A DNA stretch of 64,000 nt from Egicoccus sp. AB-alg2 (GTDB lineage Bacteria > Actinomycetota > Nitriliruptoria > Nitriliruptorales > Nitriliruptoraceae): the NCBI RefSeq assembly GCF_041821065.1, contig NZ_JBGUAX010000003.1, forward strand, positions 372,001 through 436,000, written 5' to 3'. This document shows positions 55,711-64,000 of the stretch, one piece after another; within the stretch, counting starts at the first letter, position 1; each line of letters opens with the position of its first letter. The notes under the pieces were generated by a model. It was given only the letters and a program-made list of their open reading frames with translations, searched no databases and was not told where the DNA came from. Both the position numbers and the translations under genes were made by a program.

Positions 55711-57318
55711 GTGCTGGGCCCGGACGCGGCCGCGCTCGTGCGCGGTCGCGGCGTCCATCTCGGGGATCTCACCGCCGTGCTCGCGTCGCGTTACGGCGAC
55801 CGGCCGGCCATCGAGGATCCCACCCCAACGCCCACGTCGGCGGCTGGGGTGGCGCTCGTGTTCCGGGACCTGGAGGAGGCGGTCGGGCGCTTCGCAGCCG
55901 TCCTGCGCGAGACCGGCGCGGGTCCCGGTCGGCGGGTCCTGGTGGTGATCGACGATCGCGTCGACGTCGCGCTGTTGCTGTTCGCCCTGGCGCGGCTGGG
56001 CGCGGTGGCAGTGCCGGTCAACCCCCGGCTCGCGCCGGCAGAGCTGGCCGCGGTGGCCGACGCCGCCGACGCCACCGCCGCGGTGGCCGACACCGACGTG
56101 CGCGACCGCTTGCCCTCGGGGCTCGAGGTCTGGGCCACCGCGGAGCTCGCCCGGTCCGTCGAGACCGCGGCTCCCCTCGCTGCCGCTGGCCGGGACCCGC
56201 GGGAGACGGCCGTGCTGCTGGCCACCTCGGGTACCACCGGGGTGCCGAAGGCGGCCGCGCTGAGCAGCCGGGGACTGCTGGGCGTACTCGGGCGGCTTGC
56301 GGGCCTCCCCGTGGGGCGTCGCTCCGGGGTCCGCGGTGGCCGCGACCTCGTCTTCGCCGCCCTGCCGCTGACGCACGTCATGGGTCTGTCGGTCCTGCTG
56401 GCGAGTCTCGCCGCCGGCGTGCCGCTGCTGCGGCGGTCGCGCTTCGACGCGTCGGAGGTGCTGGAGCTGCTCGAGCACCGCCGCCCCAACGTCGTCGTCG
56501 CCGTCCCCACCATGTACGCCGACCTCGAATCCGCCGGCGCCGACGCGTTCGACCTGTCGAGCGTGCAGTTGTGGGTCTCGTCCGCGGACGCCATGCCGCT
56601 CGACCGGGCCCGCCGGTTCCAGCGCCGGGGCGCGATGGCGCAGGTCGCCGGTCGGGCCGTGGGGGAGGCGGCCTTCCTCGACATCTACGGCATGGTCGAA
56701 CTGTCCGGCCCGGCGGCCGTGCGGCTGCTGCCGCCGAGCCCGGTCGGCCGGCTGCCGTCCCCGCCGCTGGCGTTCGCGCTGCCGGGCGTCCGCGTGCGCG
56801 CCGTGGACGGCGAGGGACGACCACTGTCGGCCGGCCGCAGCGGCGAGCTGCAGTGGCGCGGAAGCGCCGTGCTACGTCGCTACGAGGGCCGCGACGACCC
56901 CGGCCCCGACGGGCAGGGATGGTTCGCCAGCGGCGACGTCGGGCGCGTCTGGCCGGGCGGGTTGCTCGCCGTCTCCGGACGCCACCGTGACCGGCTGAAG
57001 GTCGCCGGCTTCTCGGTCTTCCCCGCGGAGGTGGAGGCGGCGCTGCGCGACGCGCCGGGCGTGCGTGAGCTGGCCGTCGTCGGCCTGCCCGACGAACGCA
57101 CCGGCGAGCGGCCGGTCGCGGCGGTCGTGCCGGCGCCCGACTTCGACGCCGACCGCTTCCTGACGTGGGCCGGCCGGCAGACCGCCGGCTACCGCCGTCC
57201 CCGCGAGGTGGTGACGGTCGAGGCGATCCCGCGCGGCAACCACGGCAAGATCGACCGCGACGCGGCCACGCGGCTGGTGGCCGAACGGCGCGACGACGAC
57301 GCAACAGGAGCCCCGTGA
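55711..57318 (+). CDS. AMP-dependent acyl-CoA synthetase/ligase
   Basis: A 535-residue adenylate-forming enzyme. It has the P-loop ATSGTTGVPK, the A5-like IYGMVELSGPA, the hinge GRHRDRLKVAGFSVFPAEVE and the C-terminal catalytic lysine in GNHGKIDRD. It would activate a carboxylic acid to acyl-CoA or acyl-AMP; the chain cannot be specified. GTG 55711 is chosen because GAGGA precedes it at about ten bases, though a TTG at 55669 would add 14 residues. The stop overlaps the hydrolase start (GTGA). Confidence 0.85.
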   Translation: MLGPDAAALVRGRGVHLGDLTAVLASRYGDRPAIEDPTPTPTSAAGVALVFRDLEEAVGRFAAVLRETGAGPGRRVLVVIDDRVDVALLLFALARLGAVAVPVNPRLAPAELAAVADAADATAAVADTDVRDRLPSGLEVWATAELARSVETAAPLAAAGRDPRETAVLLATSGTTGVPKAAALSSRGLLGVLGRLAGLPVGRRSGVRGGRDLVFAALPLTHVMGLSVLLASLAAGVPLLRRSRFDASEVLELLEHRRPNVVVAVPTMYADLESAGADAFDLSSVQLWVSSADAMPLDRARRFQRRGAMAQVAGRAVGEAAFLDIYGMVELSGPAAVRLLPPSPVGRLPSPPLAFALPGVRVRAVDGEGRPLSAGRSGELQWRGSAVLRRYEGRDDPGPDGQGWFASGDVGRVWPGGLLAVSGRHRDRLKVAGFSVFPAEVEAALRDAPGVRELAVVGLPDERTGERPVAAVVPAPDFDADRFLTWAGRQTAGYRRPREVVTVEAIPRGNHGKIDRDAATRLVAERRDDDATGAP

Positions 57319-58058
57319 AGACCGAACGACTGACCCTCCCGGTCGTCGACGCCAACGTCGACCACGTCACGGCCGTCCTCCACCTGCCCGACGAACTCAC
57401 CGGGCCGGCGGTCCTGCTGACGCACGGTGCCGGCGGCGACCTCGACGGCGAGGGCCTCGTCGCGCTCGCCGACGTCCTCGCGGGGCTCGGCTGCGTGACC
57501 GTCCGCGCCAACCTCGCCTACCGCGAGGCCGGCCGGCGTGCGGCGCCCCGCGCGGAGACCTCCGTCGCGTCCTTCCGCTCGCTGTGGCAGGCCGCCGACG
57601 GGCTCCTCCACGCCGAGGGCATCCACCCCGGCCCGGTCGGCTGGGTGGTCGGCGGCAAGTCCTACGGCGGTCGGGTCGCCTCGCTCGCGGTCGCGACCGA
57701 GCCCGGTACCTCGGACGCGACCGGCGCCCAGCCGCCCGCGGCAGGCCTGCTGTTCTACGGCTATCCACTGCACCCGCCGGGAAAGCCGGACAAGCTGCGC
57801 GTCGCCCACTGGCCCCACGTGCCGGTGCCGTGCCTGTTCCTGCAGGGCGACCGCGACCCGTTCTGCGACCTCGACCTGCTACGCCAACACGTGCGCAAGC
57901 TGCCGCGACGTGCGACGCTCCAGGTCGTCCCGGGCGGCGACCACTCGCTGAAGGTCACGGGTGCCGCCAGCCCCGACGGCACCCCCCGCAGCGCGGTCCG
58001 GGTCCTGCAGGATCTGACCGACCCGATCGCCCAGTGGCTCGCCTCGCTGCACGTATGA
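57315..58058 (+). CDS. alpha/beta hydrolase, KANL3/Tex30-like
   Basis: A 247-residue alpha/beta hydrolase. Oxyanion loop LLTHGAGGDLDG, nucleophile elbow GGKSYGGR (Ser), acid strand CLFLQGDRDPFCD and histidine GGDHSLK make a full triad. The family resembles dienelactone hydrolases and includes the KANSL3/TEX30 group; substrates are mostly unknown. It is coupled to the acyl-CoA synthetase, so a thioester or ester made from the same acid is plausible. Confidence 0.83.
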   Translation: MKTERLTLPVVDANVDHVTAVLHLPDELTGPAVLLTHGAGGDLDGEGLVALADVLAGLGCVTVRANLAYREAGRRAAPRAETSVASFRSLWQAADGLLHAEGIHPGPVGWVVGGKSYGGRVASLAVATEPGTSDATGAQPPAAGLLFYGYPLHPPGKPDKLRVAHWPHVPVPCLFLQGDRDPFCDLDLLRQHVRKLPRRATLQVVPGGDHSLKVTGAASPDGTPRSAVRVLQDLTDPIAQWLASLHV

Positions 58059-58083
58059 GCGCGGGCGCCAGGAGGTTCCCCGC

Positions 58084-58485
58084 GTGATCCAGGAGTTCCG
58101 GGAGTTCGTCAACCGCGGCAACTTCGTCGACCTGGCCGTCGGTTTCGTCATGGGTGTGGCCGTGACCGGCGTCGTCAACGCCATCGTCGAGCGGCTGATC
58201 ATGCCGCTGATCGCCCTCGTCTTCGGTCAGCCCGACTTCGACAGCGTCGGGCAGTTCGCCTGCGAGGGCGGCCAGTGCGCCGGCTCCGTCGGCGCGGTGC
58301 TCACGGCGCTGGTCAACTTTCTGCTGATCGCGATCGTGCTGTTCTTCATCGTCAAGGGCTACAACCGTCTCCAGCGCCAGCACCCCGACGAGCCGGAGCC
58401 CGAGGCCGACCCCGAGCAGGTCGTGCTGCTACGCGAGATCCGCGACGCGCTCGCCCACCGCGACCCCGCCGGCCCTCAGGTCTGA
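58084..58485 (+). CDS. mscL: large-conductance mechanosensitive channel MscL
   Basis: A 133-residue MscL. It has an N-terminal amphipathic helix FREFVNRGNFVDLAVGFVMG, first pore helix with the GVVNAIV constriction, a periplasmic loop, and second helix FLLIAIVLFFIVKGYN. The acidic tail is typical. The periplasmic loop carries two cysteines (ACEGGQCAG), which is unusual and may form a disulfide. GTG 58084 has AGGAGG upstream. It protects against osmotic downshock. Confidence 0.94.
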   Translation: MIQEFREFVNRGNFVDLAVGFVMGVAVTGVVNAIVERLIMPLIALVFGQPDFDSVGQFACEGGQCAGSVGAVLTALVNFLLIAIVLFFIVKGYNRLQRQHPDEPEPEADPEQVVLLREIRDALAHRDPAGPQV

Positions 58486-58489
58486 CGCC

Positions 58490-59989
<1,500 letters not shown>

Positions 59990-60100
59990 AGTGGTTTCCC
60001 GCTCTCCCGGGCCAGGACCATGGCGAGGATAGGCTGCCGGCCACCGTCGCCCGCATTCGCGCCGCGCGCCGTATCCGTCCTCGTCTCCGGAGCCTCCTGC

Positions 60101-62119
60101 ATGTCCGCCGAACTCGCCCAGCGGTCCATCGACACGATCCGCACGCTGGCCATGGATGCCGTCCAGCAGGCCAACTCCGGTCATCCGGGGATGCCGATGG
60201 GGTGCGCCCCGATGGCGTACGTGCTGTTCAACGAGGTCATGCGGCTCGACCCGACGCGGGTCGACTGGCCCGACCGCGACCGGTTCGTGCTGTCCGCGGG
60301 CCACGGCTCGATGCTGCTGTACGCGGCGCTGCACCTGGCCGGCTACGAACGCCCGAACCTCGAGGACCTGCAGCACTTCCGCCAGTGGGGCTACCCGACC
60401 GCGGGCCACCCGGAGAACTTCCTGCTGGACGCCGTGGAGACCACGACGGGGCCGCTCGGTCAGGGCCTCGCCAACGGCGTCGGCATGGCCGTGGCGATCG
60501 AGCGCCTCGCGGCCGAGTTCAACCGGCCCGGCCACGACGTCGTCGACCACCGCGTCTACGGGATCGTCTCCGACGGCGACCTCATGGAGGGCGTCGCTGC
60601 GGAGGCCGCCTCGCTGGCCGGCCACCTGCGACTCGGACGGATCACCTACCTGTACGACGACAACACGATCACGATCGACGGCAAGACCGACCTGGCCTTC
60701 AGCGAGGACGTGCTGGCCCGCTTCGACGCCTACGGGTGGCACACCCAGCGGGTGGAGGACGGCAACGACCTCGACGCCCTGCGCGCGGCGATCGCCGCCG
60801 CCGACGCCGACGAGCGCCCCAGCCTCGTCGCGGTGCGCACGGTGATCGGGTTCGGCTCTCCCAACAAGGCCGGTACCTCGTCCTCGCACGGCTCGCCGCT
60901 GGGTCCCGACGAGGTCGCCGCCACCAAGCAGGCGCTGGGGTGGCCGCACGAGGAGCCGTTCACCGTCCCCGACGACGTCCGCGACCACCTCGACCTGCGC
61001 GAGCGCGGGCGGGCCGCGCGCGAGGCGTGGGAGGAGCGCTTCGCCGCCTACCGCGACGCCCACCCGGACCTGGCGGCCGAGTTCGAGCGCCGGGTCGTGC
61101 GCGGCGAGCTGCCCGAGGGCTGGACCGACGCCCTGCCGACGCTGGACGAGAAGGCCGCCACGCGCCAGCACTCGGGAGCGGTCATCAACGCCATCGCCGA
61201 GCGGGTGCCGGAACTGTTCGGCGGCTCGGCCGATCTGGCTGCCTCGAACAACACCGACGTCAAGGGCGGCGGCGACTTCTCCGCCGACGAGCGGCCGGGT
61301 GGGGGCGGCCCCGGGGGGAGGCTCGGGCGCAACATGCGGTTCGGCGTGCGCGAGCACGCGATGGCCGCGATGGCCAACGGGATGGCGCTGCACGGCGGGA
61401 TCCGGCCGTACGTCGCCACCTTCCTGATCTTCACCGACTACTGCCGCCCGGCGATCCGCCTGTCGGCGCTGATGAAGCAGAACGTCGTCTACGTCATGAC
61501 CCACGACTCGATCGGGCTGGGCGAGGACGGCCCCACCCACCAGCCGATCGAGCACCTGCCCGCGCTGCGTGCCATCCCGGGGCTGCAGGTGCTGCGCCCC
61601 GCCGACGGTGACGAGACCGTCGGCGCGTGGCGGGCGGCGCTGGAGCACGACGGCCCGTCGGTGCTGGCGCTGACCCGCCAGGGGCTGCCGCCGCTGGGCG
61701 ACAAGCCGGCCGACGCCGTCGACCGCGGCGCGTACGTGCTCGGCGAGTTCGGCCCGGCCGACACGGAGCTGGCGCTGATCCTCATCGGTACCGGCTCCGA
61801 GGTGCAGCACTGCCTCGGCGCCGCCGAGCAACTGGCCGGCGAGGGCCACCGCGTCCGCGTCGTGTCGATGCCCTCGTGGGAGCGTTTCGGCGCCCAGGAC
61901 CAGGCCTACCGCGACGAGGTGCTGCCCCCGCAGGTCCGGGCGCGGGTCGCCGTCGAGGCCGCGGCGAACTTCGGCTGGGAGCGCTGGGTCGGCGACGCCG
62001 GTGCAGTGGTCGCCATGGAGCGCTTCGGTGCGTCCGCGCCGGCCGAGAAGCTCTTCGAGGTGTTCGGGTTCACCCCCGAGCACGTCGCCGAGGTCGCCCG
62101 CGGCCTGCTGGACGGCTGA
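60101..62119 (+). CDS. tkt: transketolase
   Basis: A 672-residue thiamine-pyrophosphate enzyme. TPP binding is shown by GDGDLMEG-type [14 protein letters not shown], the first-domain [12 protein letters not shown] and GHGSML, the central domain by GVREHAM and [16 protein letters not shown], and the C-terminal domain by PSWERF. It transfers two-carbon units in the pentose phosphate pathway. Insert sequence around [17 protein letters not shown] is longer and more glycine-rich than usual. Its last 50 bases overlap the convergent membrane-protein gene. Confidence 0.95.
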   Translation: MSAELAQRSIDTIRTLAMDAVQQANSGHPGMPMGCAPMAYVLFNEVMRLDPTRVDWPDRDRFVLSAGHGSMLLYAALHLAGYERPNLEDLQHFRQWGYPTAGHPENFLLDAVETTTGPLGQGLANGVGMAVAIERLAAEFNRPGHDVVDHRVYGIVSDGDLMEGVAAEAASLAGHLRLGRITYLYDDNTITIDGKTDLAFSEDVLARFDAYGWHTQRVEDGNDLDALRAAIAAADADERPSLVAVRTVIGFGSPNKAGTSSSHGSPLGPDEVAATKQALGWPHEEPFTVPDDVRDHLDLRERGRAAREAWEERFAAYRDAHPDLAAEFERRVVRGELPEGWTDALPTLDEKAATRQHSGAVINAIAERVPELFGGSADLAASNNTDVKGGGDFSADERPGGGGPGGRLGRNMRFGVREHAMAAMANGMALHGGIRPYVATFLIFTDYCRPAIRLSALMKQNVVYVMTHDSIGLGEDGPTHQPIEHLPALRAIPGLQVLRPADGDETVGAWRAALEHDGPSVLALTRQGLPPLGDKPADAVDRGAYVLGEFGPADTELALILIGTGSEVQHCLGAAEQLAGEGHRVRVVSMPSWERFGAQDQAYRDEVLPPQVRARVAVEAAANFGWERWVGDAGAVVAMERFGASAPAEKLFEVFGFTPEHVAEVARGLLDG

Positions 62120-62483
62120 CGTCCTTCGTGGGCCGGCCGCGGCCGCGACCCTCGGCGAAGGCGAGGTTCGCGGCCTCGGCCCGGCTGGCCCGCAGGTACC
62201 AGAAGCGCGCGACGAGCCCCAGCATGGTCGTGCCGATGAGGGCGTTGAGCAGCGCCGCCTGCCAGCCCGCGGTGATCTGCACGAGCCCGATGACCGGCCC
62301 GAGCAGCCAGGCCCAGCGCCACAGGCGCATCTGACGGCGGGCGATCACCACGGCCAGCGGGGCGTGCTTGCGCTTGTCGACGGCCACGCCGCGGTTGACG
62401 GCCCGCACGATGGCCCGGCGCTGGGCGAGATCCAGCGCCGCGAACTGTCGGCGGTGGTCGTCCGGGTCGGGGATCCTGGCCAC
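62070..62483 (-). CDS. small two-helix membrane protein of unknown function
   Basis: A 137-residue protein. A charged N-terminus ([19 protein letters not shown]) is followed by two likely membrane helices ([37 protein letters not shown]) and an arginine/glycine-rich basic tail. I do not recognise the family. GTG 62483 is a reasonable start, but no clear ribosome site is seen. The 3' end lies 50 bases inside tkt on the other strand. Confidence 0.6.
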   Translation of the reverse strand: MARIPDPDDHRRQFAALDLAQRRAIVRAVNRGVAVDKRKHAPLAVVIARRQMRLWRWAWLLGPVIGLVQITAGWQAALLNALIGTTMLGLVARFWYLRASRAEAANLAFAEGRGRGRPTKDVSRPAGRGRPRRRARG

Positions 62484-62594
62484 GGCGTCGACTCGTGTGC
62501 TCGGGGTCGGTCGTCTGCGTGCGGGCGGGAGCGTACGGTCCAGGGACGGATCGGGTTCGAACGTGGGATGGAAGCCGTCGGCAGAGGAAGCGCC

Positions 62595-63095
62595 GTGCTG
62601 CGTCGTCCACGTCCGGAGCGTCCCGGCCCCGGTCAGGAATCCGTCTGGGACTATCCGCGACCGCCGACCGTCGACCCGTCGCGCGAGCACGTGCGCGTGT
62701 GGTTCGCCGGGCGGATCGTCGGCGACAGCCACGCGGCCGTACGCGTGTGCGAGACCTCGCACCCGCCGGTCTACTACCTGCCGCGGGAGGACGTGGACGC
62801 ATCCGCGCTGGCGCCCACCGAGCGGCGGACCTGGTGCGAGTTCAAGGGCCAGGCGGCGTACGCGGACCTGCTGGTCGAGGGCCAGCGCTCCGCGCACGCC
62901 TGCTGGTGGTACCCGCGGCCGACGCCCGGCTACGAGGTGCTCACCGACCGCATCGCCTTCTACCCGCAGCGGGTCGAGCGCATCACGGTCGACGACGAGA
63001 CGGTTCGTAGCGTCCAGGGCGACTTCTACGGTGGCTGGATCACCTCACGGGTCGTCGGGCCCTTCAAGGGCGGGCCCGGGACCGAGTGGTGGTGA
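62595..63095 (+). CDS. DUF427 family protein
   Basis: A 166-residue DUF427 protein with the family's [39 protein letters not shown] and IAFYPQRVE. These small beta-rich proteins are widespread in actinobacteria and have no settled function. GTG 62595 is preferred over ATG 62568 because AGAGGAAG lies about six bases upstream. It ends in a hairpin shared with the convergent betaine-binding gene. Confidence 0.85.
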   Translation: MLRRPRPERPGPGQESVWDYPRPPTVDPSREHVRVWFAGRIVGDSHAAVRVCETSHPPVYYLPREDVDASALAPTERRTWCEFKGQAAYADLLVEGQRSAHACWWYPRPTPGYEVLTDRIAFYPQRVERITVDDETVRSVQGDFYGGWITSRVVGPFKGGPGTEWW

Positions 63096-63122
63096 GCCGG
63101 CCACCGTAGGGTCGGTCGGCTC
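63094..63122. terminator. shared hairpin between DUF427 and betaine-binding genes
   Basis: GAGCCGGCC (63094-63102) and GGTCGGCTC (63114-63122) pair at eight of nine positions around an 11-base loop. The arms reach into both convergent stop codons, so one hairpin could serve both genes. Confidence 0.5.
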
Positions 63123-64000
63123 AGATGAAGCCCTGGTCGCGCAGGTACTGCTCGGCCACGTCCTCGGGGAACTCGCCGTCGACGTCGACGGCGGCGTTCA
63201 TCTCCGTCATCAGCTCCTCGTCGATCGGCGCACCCAGCTCCGCGATCAGGTCCAGCAGCTCCGGGTACTCGTCCGCGGTCGCCTCCATCATCTGCACGGC
63301 GGACAGGTAACTGATGAAGCCGTTCTGGTCGTCCTCGAGCACCTGCAGGTCGAGGGCGAGGATGCGGCCGTCGGTGGTGAAGATCTCGCCGATCTCGCAC
63401 GGGTCGCGCTCGGCGATCGACTGGTAGATCACGCCGAAGTCCATGTTGCCGATGATGACGTCGGTCGGCCACTGGAAGTCGTAGACCTCCTCGATGCGCG
63501 GCAGACCGTCGTCACGGGTCGGGAAGGTCGCGTCGGCGCAGAGCGTCGCCTGATCGGGGTTCTCCTCCACCCAGGCCGCCAGGTCGGACACCGTGTCGAG
63601 GCCGTACTCCTCGTAGGCCTCGCGACTCATCGCGAACCCGTAGGTGTTGTCGAACGGTGCGGGTTCGGACCAGACGACCCCGTTCTCCTCGAGGTCCTGC
63701 TCGGCGGTGGCCTCGTACTGCTCCATCGGGTCGTCGAGGGGCTCGTCGTTGCCGAGGTAGTTGATCCATGCCGTGCCGGTGTACTCCCAGGCCAGGTCGA
63801 CCTCGCCGGCCAGCAGCGCGTTGCGGGCGCCGTCGGGTGAGGCGAGGTCCTGGGTGTACTCCACGTCCGCGCCGGCGGCCTCGAGGGCCTGGACGAGGAT
63901 CTGCGCGATGATGTACTGCTCCGCGAAGTCCTTGGTGCCGACGTGGAACGACGCGCCGGAGAGGTCGTAGTTCTGCGCGATGCTGCCTTCGCCGCCGTCC
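63121..64000 (-). CDS. glycine betaine/choline ABC transporter substrate-binding protein (OpuAC-like), 5' end outside window
   Basis: About 293 residues are visible, and the frame runs off the window edge, so the signal peptide and start are missing. OpuAC-family features include FHVGTKDFAEQYI, AGEVDLAWEYTGTAW, the acidic lobe YGFAMSREAYEEYGLDTVSDLAAW and DFGVIYQSIAERDP. The tryptophan/tyrosine cage residues expected for quaternary amines are present. It would deliver betaine or a similar osmolyte to an ABC importer encoded beyond the window. The strong acidity (many Glu/Asp) is consistent with an extracellular protein. Confidence 0.9.
   Translation of the reverse strand, partial: DGGEGSIAQNYDLSGASFHVGTKDFAEQYIIAQILVQALEAAGADVEYTQDLASPDGARNALLAGEVDLAWEYTGTAWINYLGNDEPLDDPMEQYEATAEQDLEENGVVWSEPAPFDNTYGFAMSREAYEEYGLDTVSDLAAWVEENPDQATLCADATFPTRDDGLPRIEEVYDFQWPTDVIIGNMDFGVIYQSIAERDPCEIGEIFTTDGRILALDLQVLEDDQNGFISYLSAVQMMEATADEYPELLDLIAELGAPIDEELMTEMNAAVDVDGEFPEDVAEQYLRDQGFI

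Overview
This window is a strongly GC-rich chromosomal segment from a high-GC actinobacterium. The evidence is heavy use of GTG starts, tight ATGA/GTGA overlaps between neighbouring genes, very large AfsR/BTAD-type regulators, a monomeric isocitrate dehydrogenase, CsoR copper control and actinobacterial-style TAGGCT-like -10 boxes. A deep-branching actinobacterium such as the Nitriliruptoria/Euzebya type fits, but that placement is inference. I see no rRNA, tRNA, CRISPR, phage or insertion sequence. No gene-free gap exceeds 300 bases. The largest are 41637-41872 (phenylacetate control region), 23404-23631 (no signal seen), 19987-20213 (two-component promoter region) and 16132-16328 (copper operators).

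Layout. 1-10.4 kb: a cut-off CPBP protease, a 1003-residue BTAD/ATPase regulator coupled to a 14-TM drug exporter, a methyltransferase, a second giant BTAD regulator, and a three-gene unit of rhodanese, membrane protein and cysteine-less rhodanese. 10.4-16.2 kb: an acetyltransferase and a copper block (CopB-type ATPase, CsoR, CopA), with CsoR-type inverted repeats upstream. 16.3-23.4 kb: malate synthase G, a DMT exporter with a cysteine hydrolase, and a two-component system coupled to an alpha-methylacyl-CoA racemase. 23.6-29.8 kb: a PMR1-like cation ATPase, citrate synthase, a serine hydrolase and an HTH-citrate synthase fusion. 29.8-34.2 kb: a thiamine operon (thiE-thiO-thiS-thiG-thiE/tenI-like-thiD) led by a TPP riboswitch. 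34.3-39.3 kb: an acetyltransferase, a methyltransferase and a third giant BTAD regulator. 39.4-41.6 kb: monomeric icd.

41.8-48.8 kb holds a phenylacetate operon, paaA-B-C-D-Z, a 3-hydroxyacyl-CoA dehydrogenase, then paaK. It has a recognisable promoter and a perfect 16-bp operator-like palindrome, but no paaE. Downstream on the other strand are a PaaR-like TetR gene, a lysoplasmalogenase homologue, and a decayed junction where a truncated TetR runs into a truncated, frameshifted alcohol dehydrogenase. 51.3-64 kb carries a GlxA-type regulator, a flippase-like membrane protein, a CBS/PH-domain/universal-stress cluster, an acyl-CoA synthetase with a hydrolase, mscL, an ACT-domain malic enzyme, transketolase, a DUF427 protein and the end of a glycine-betaine binding protein.

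Together the genes describe an aerobic heterotroph. It can open the phenylacetate ring and channel acetyl-CoA through citrate synthase, isocitrate dehydrogenase and the glyoxylate shunt, with malic enzyme for pyruvate. It makes its own thiamine thiazole, exports copper by two ATPases, and copes with osmotic change through betaine uptake and MscL. The window's most unusual items are the paired active/inactive rhodanese unit, the HTH-citrate synthase next to a palindromic citrate synthase control region, the TetR/dehydrogenase deletion junction, a run of tail-to-tail gene overlaps, and three giant BTAD regulators within 39 kb.
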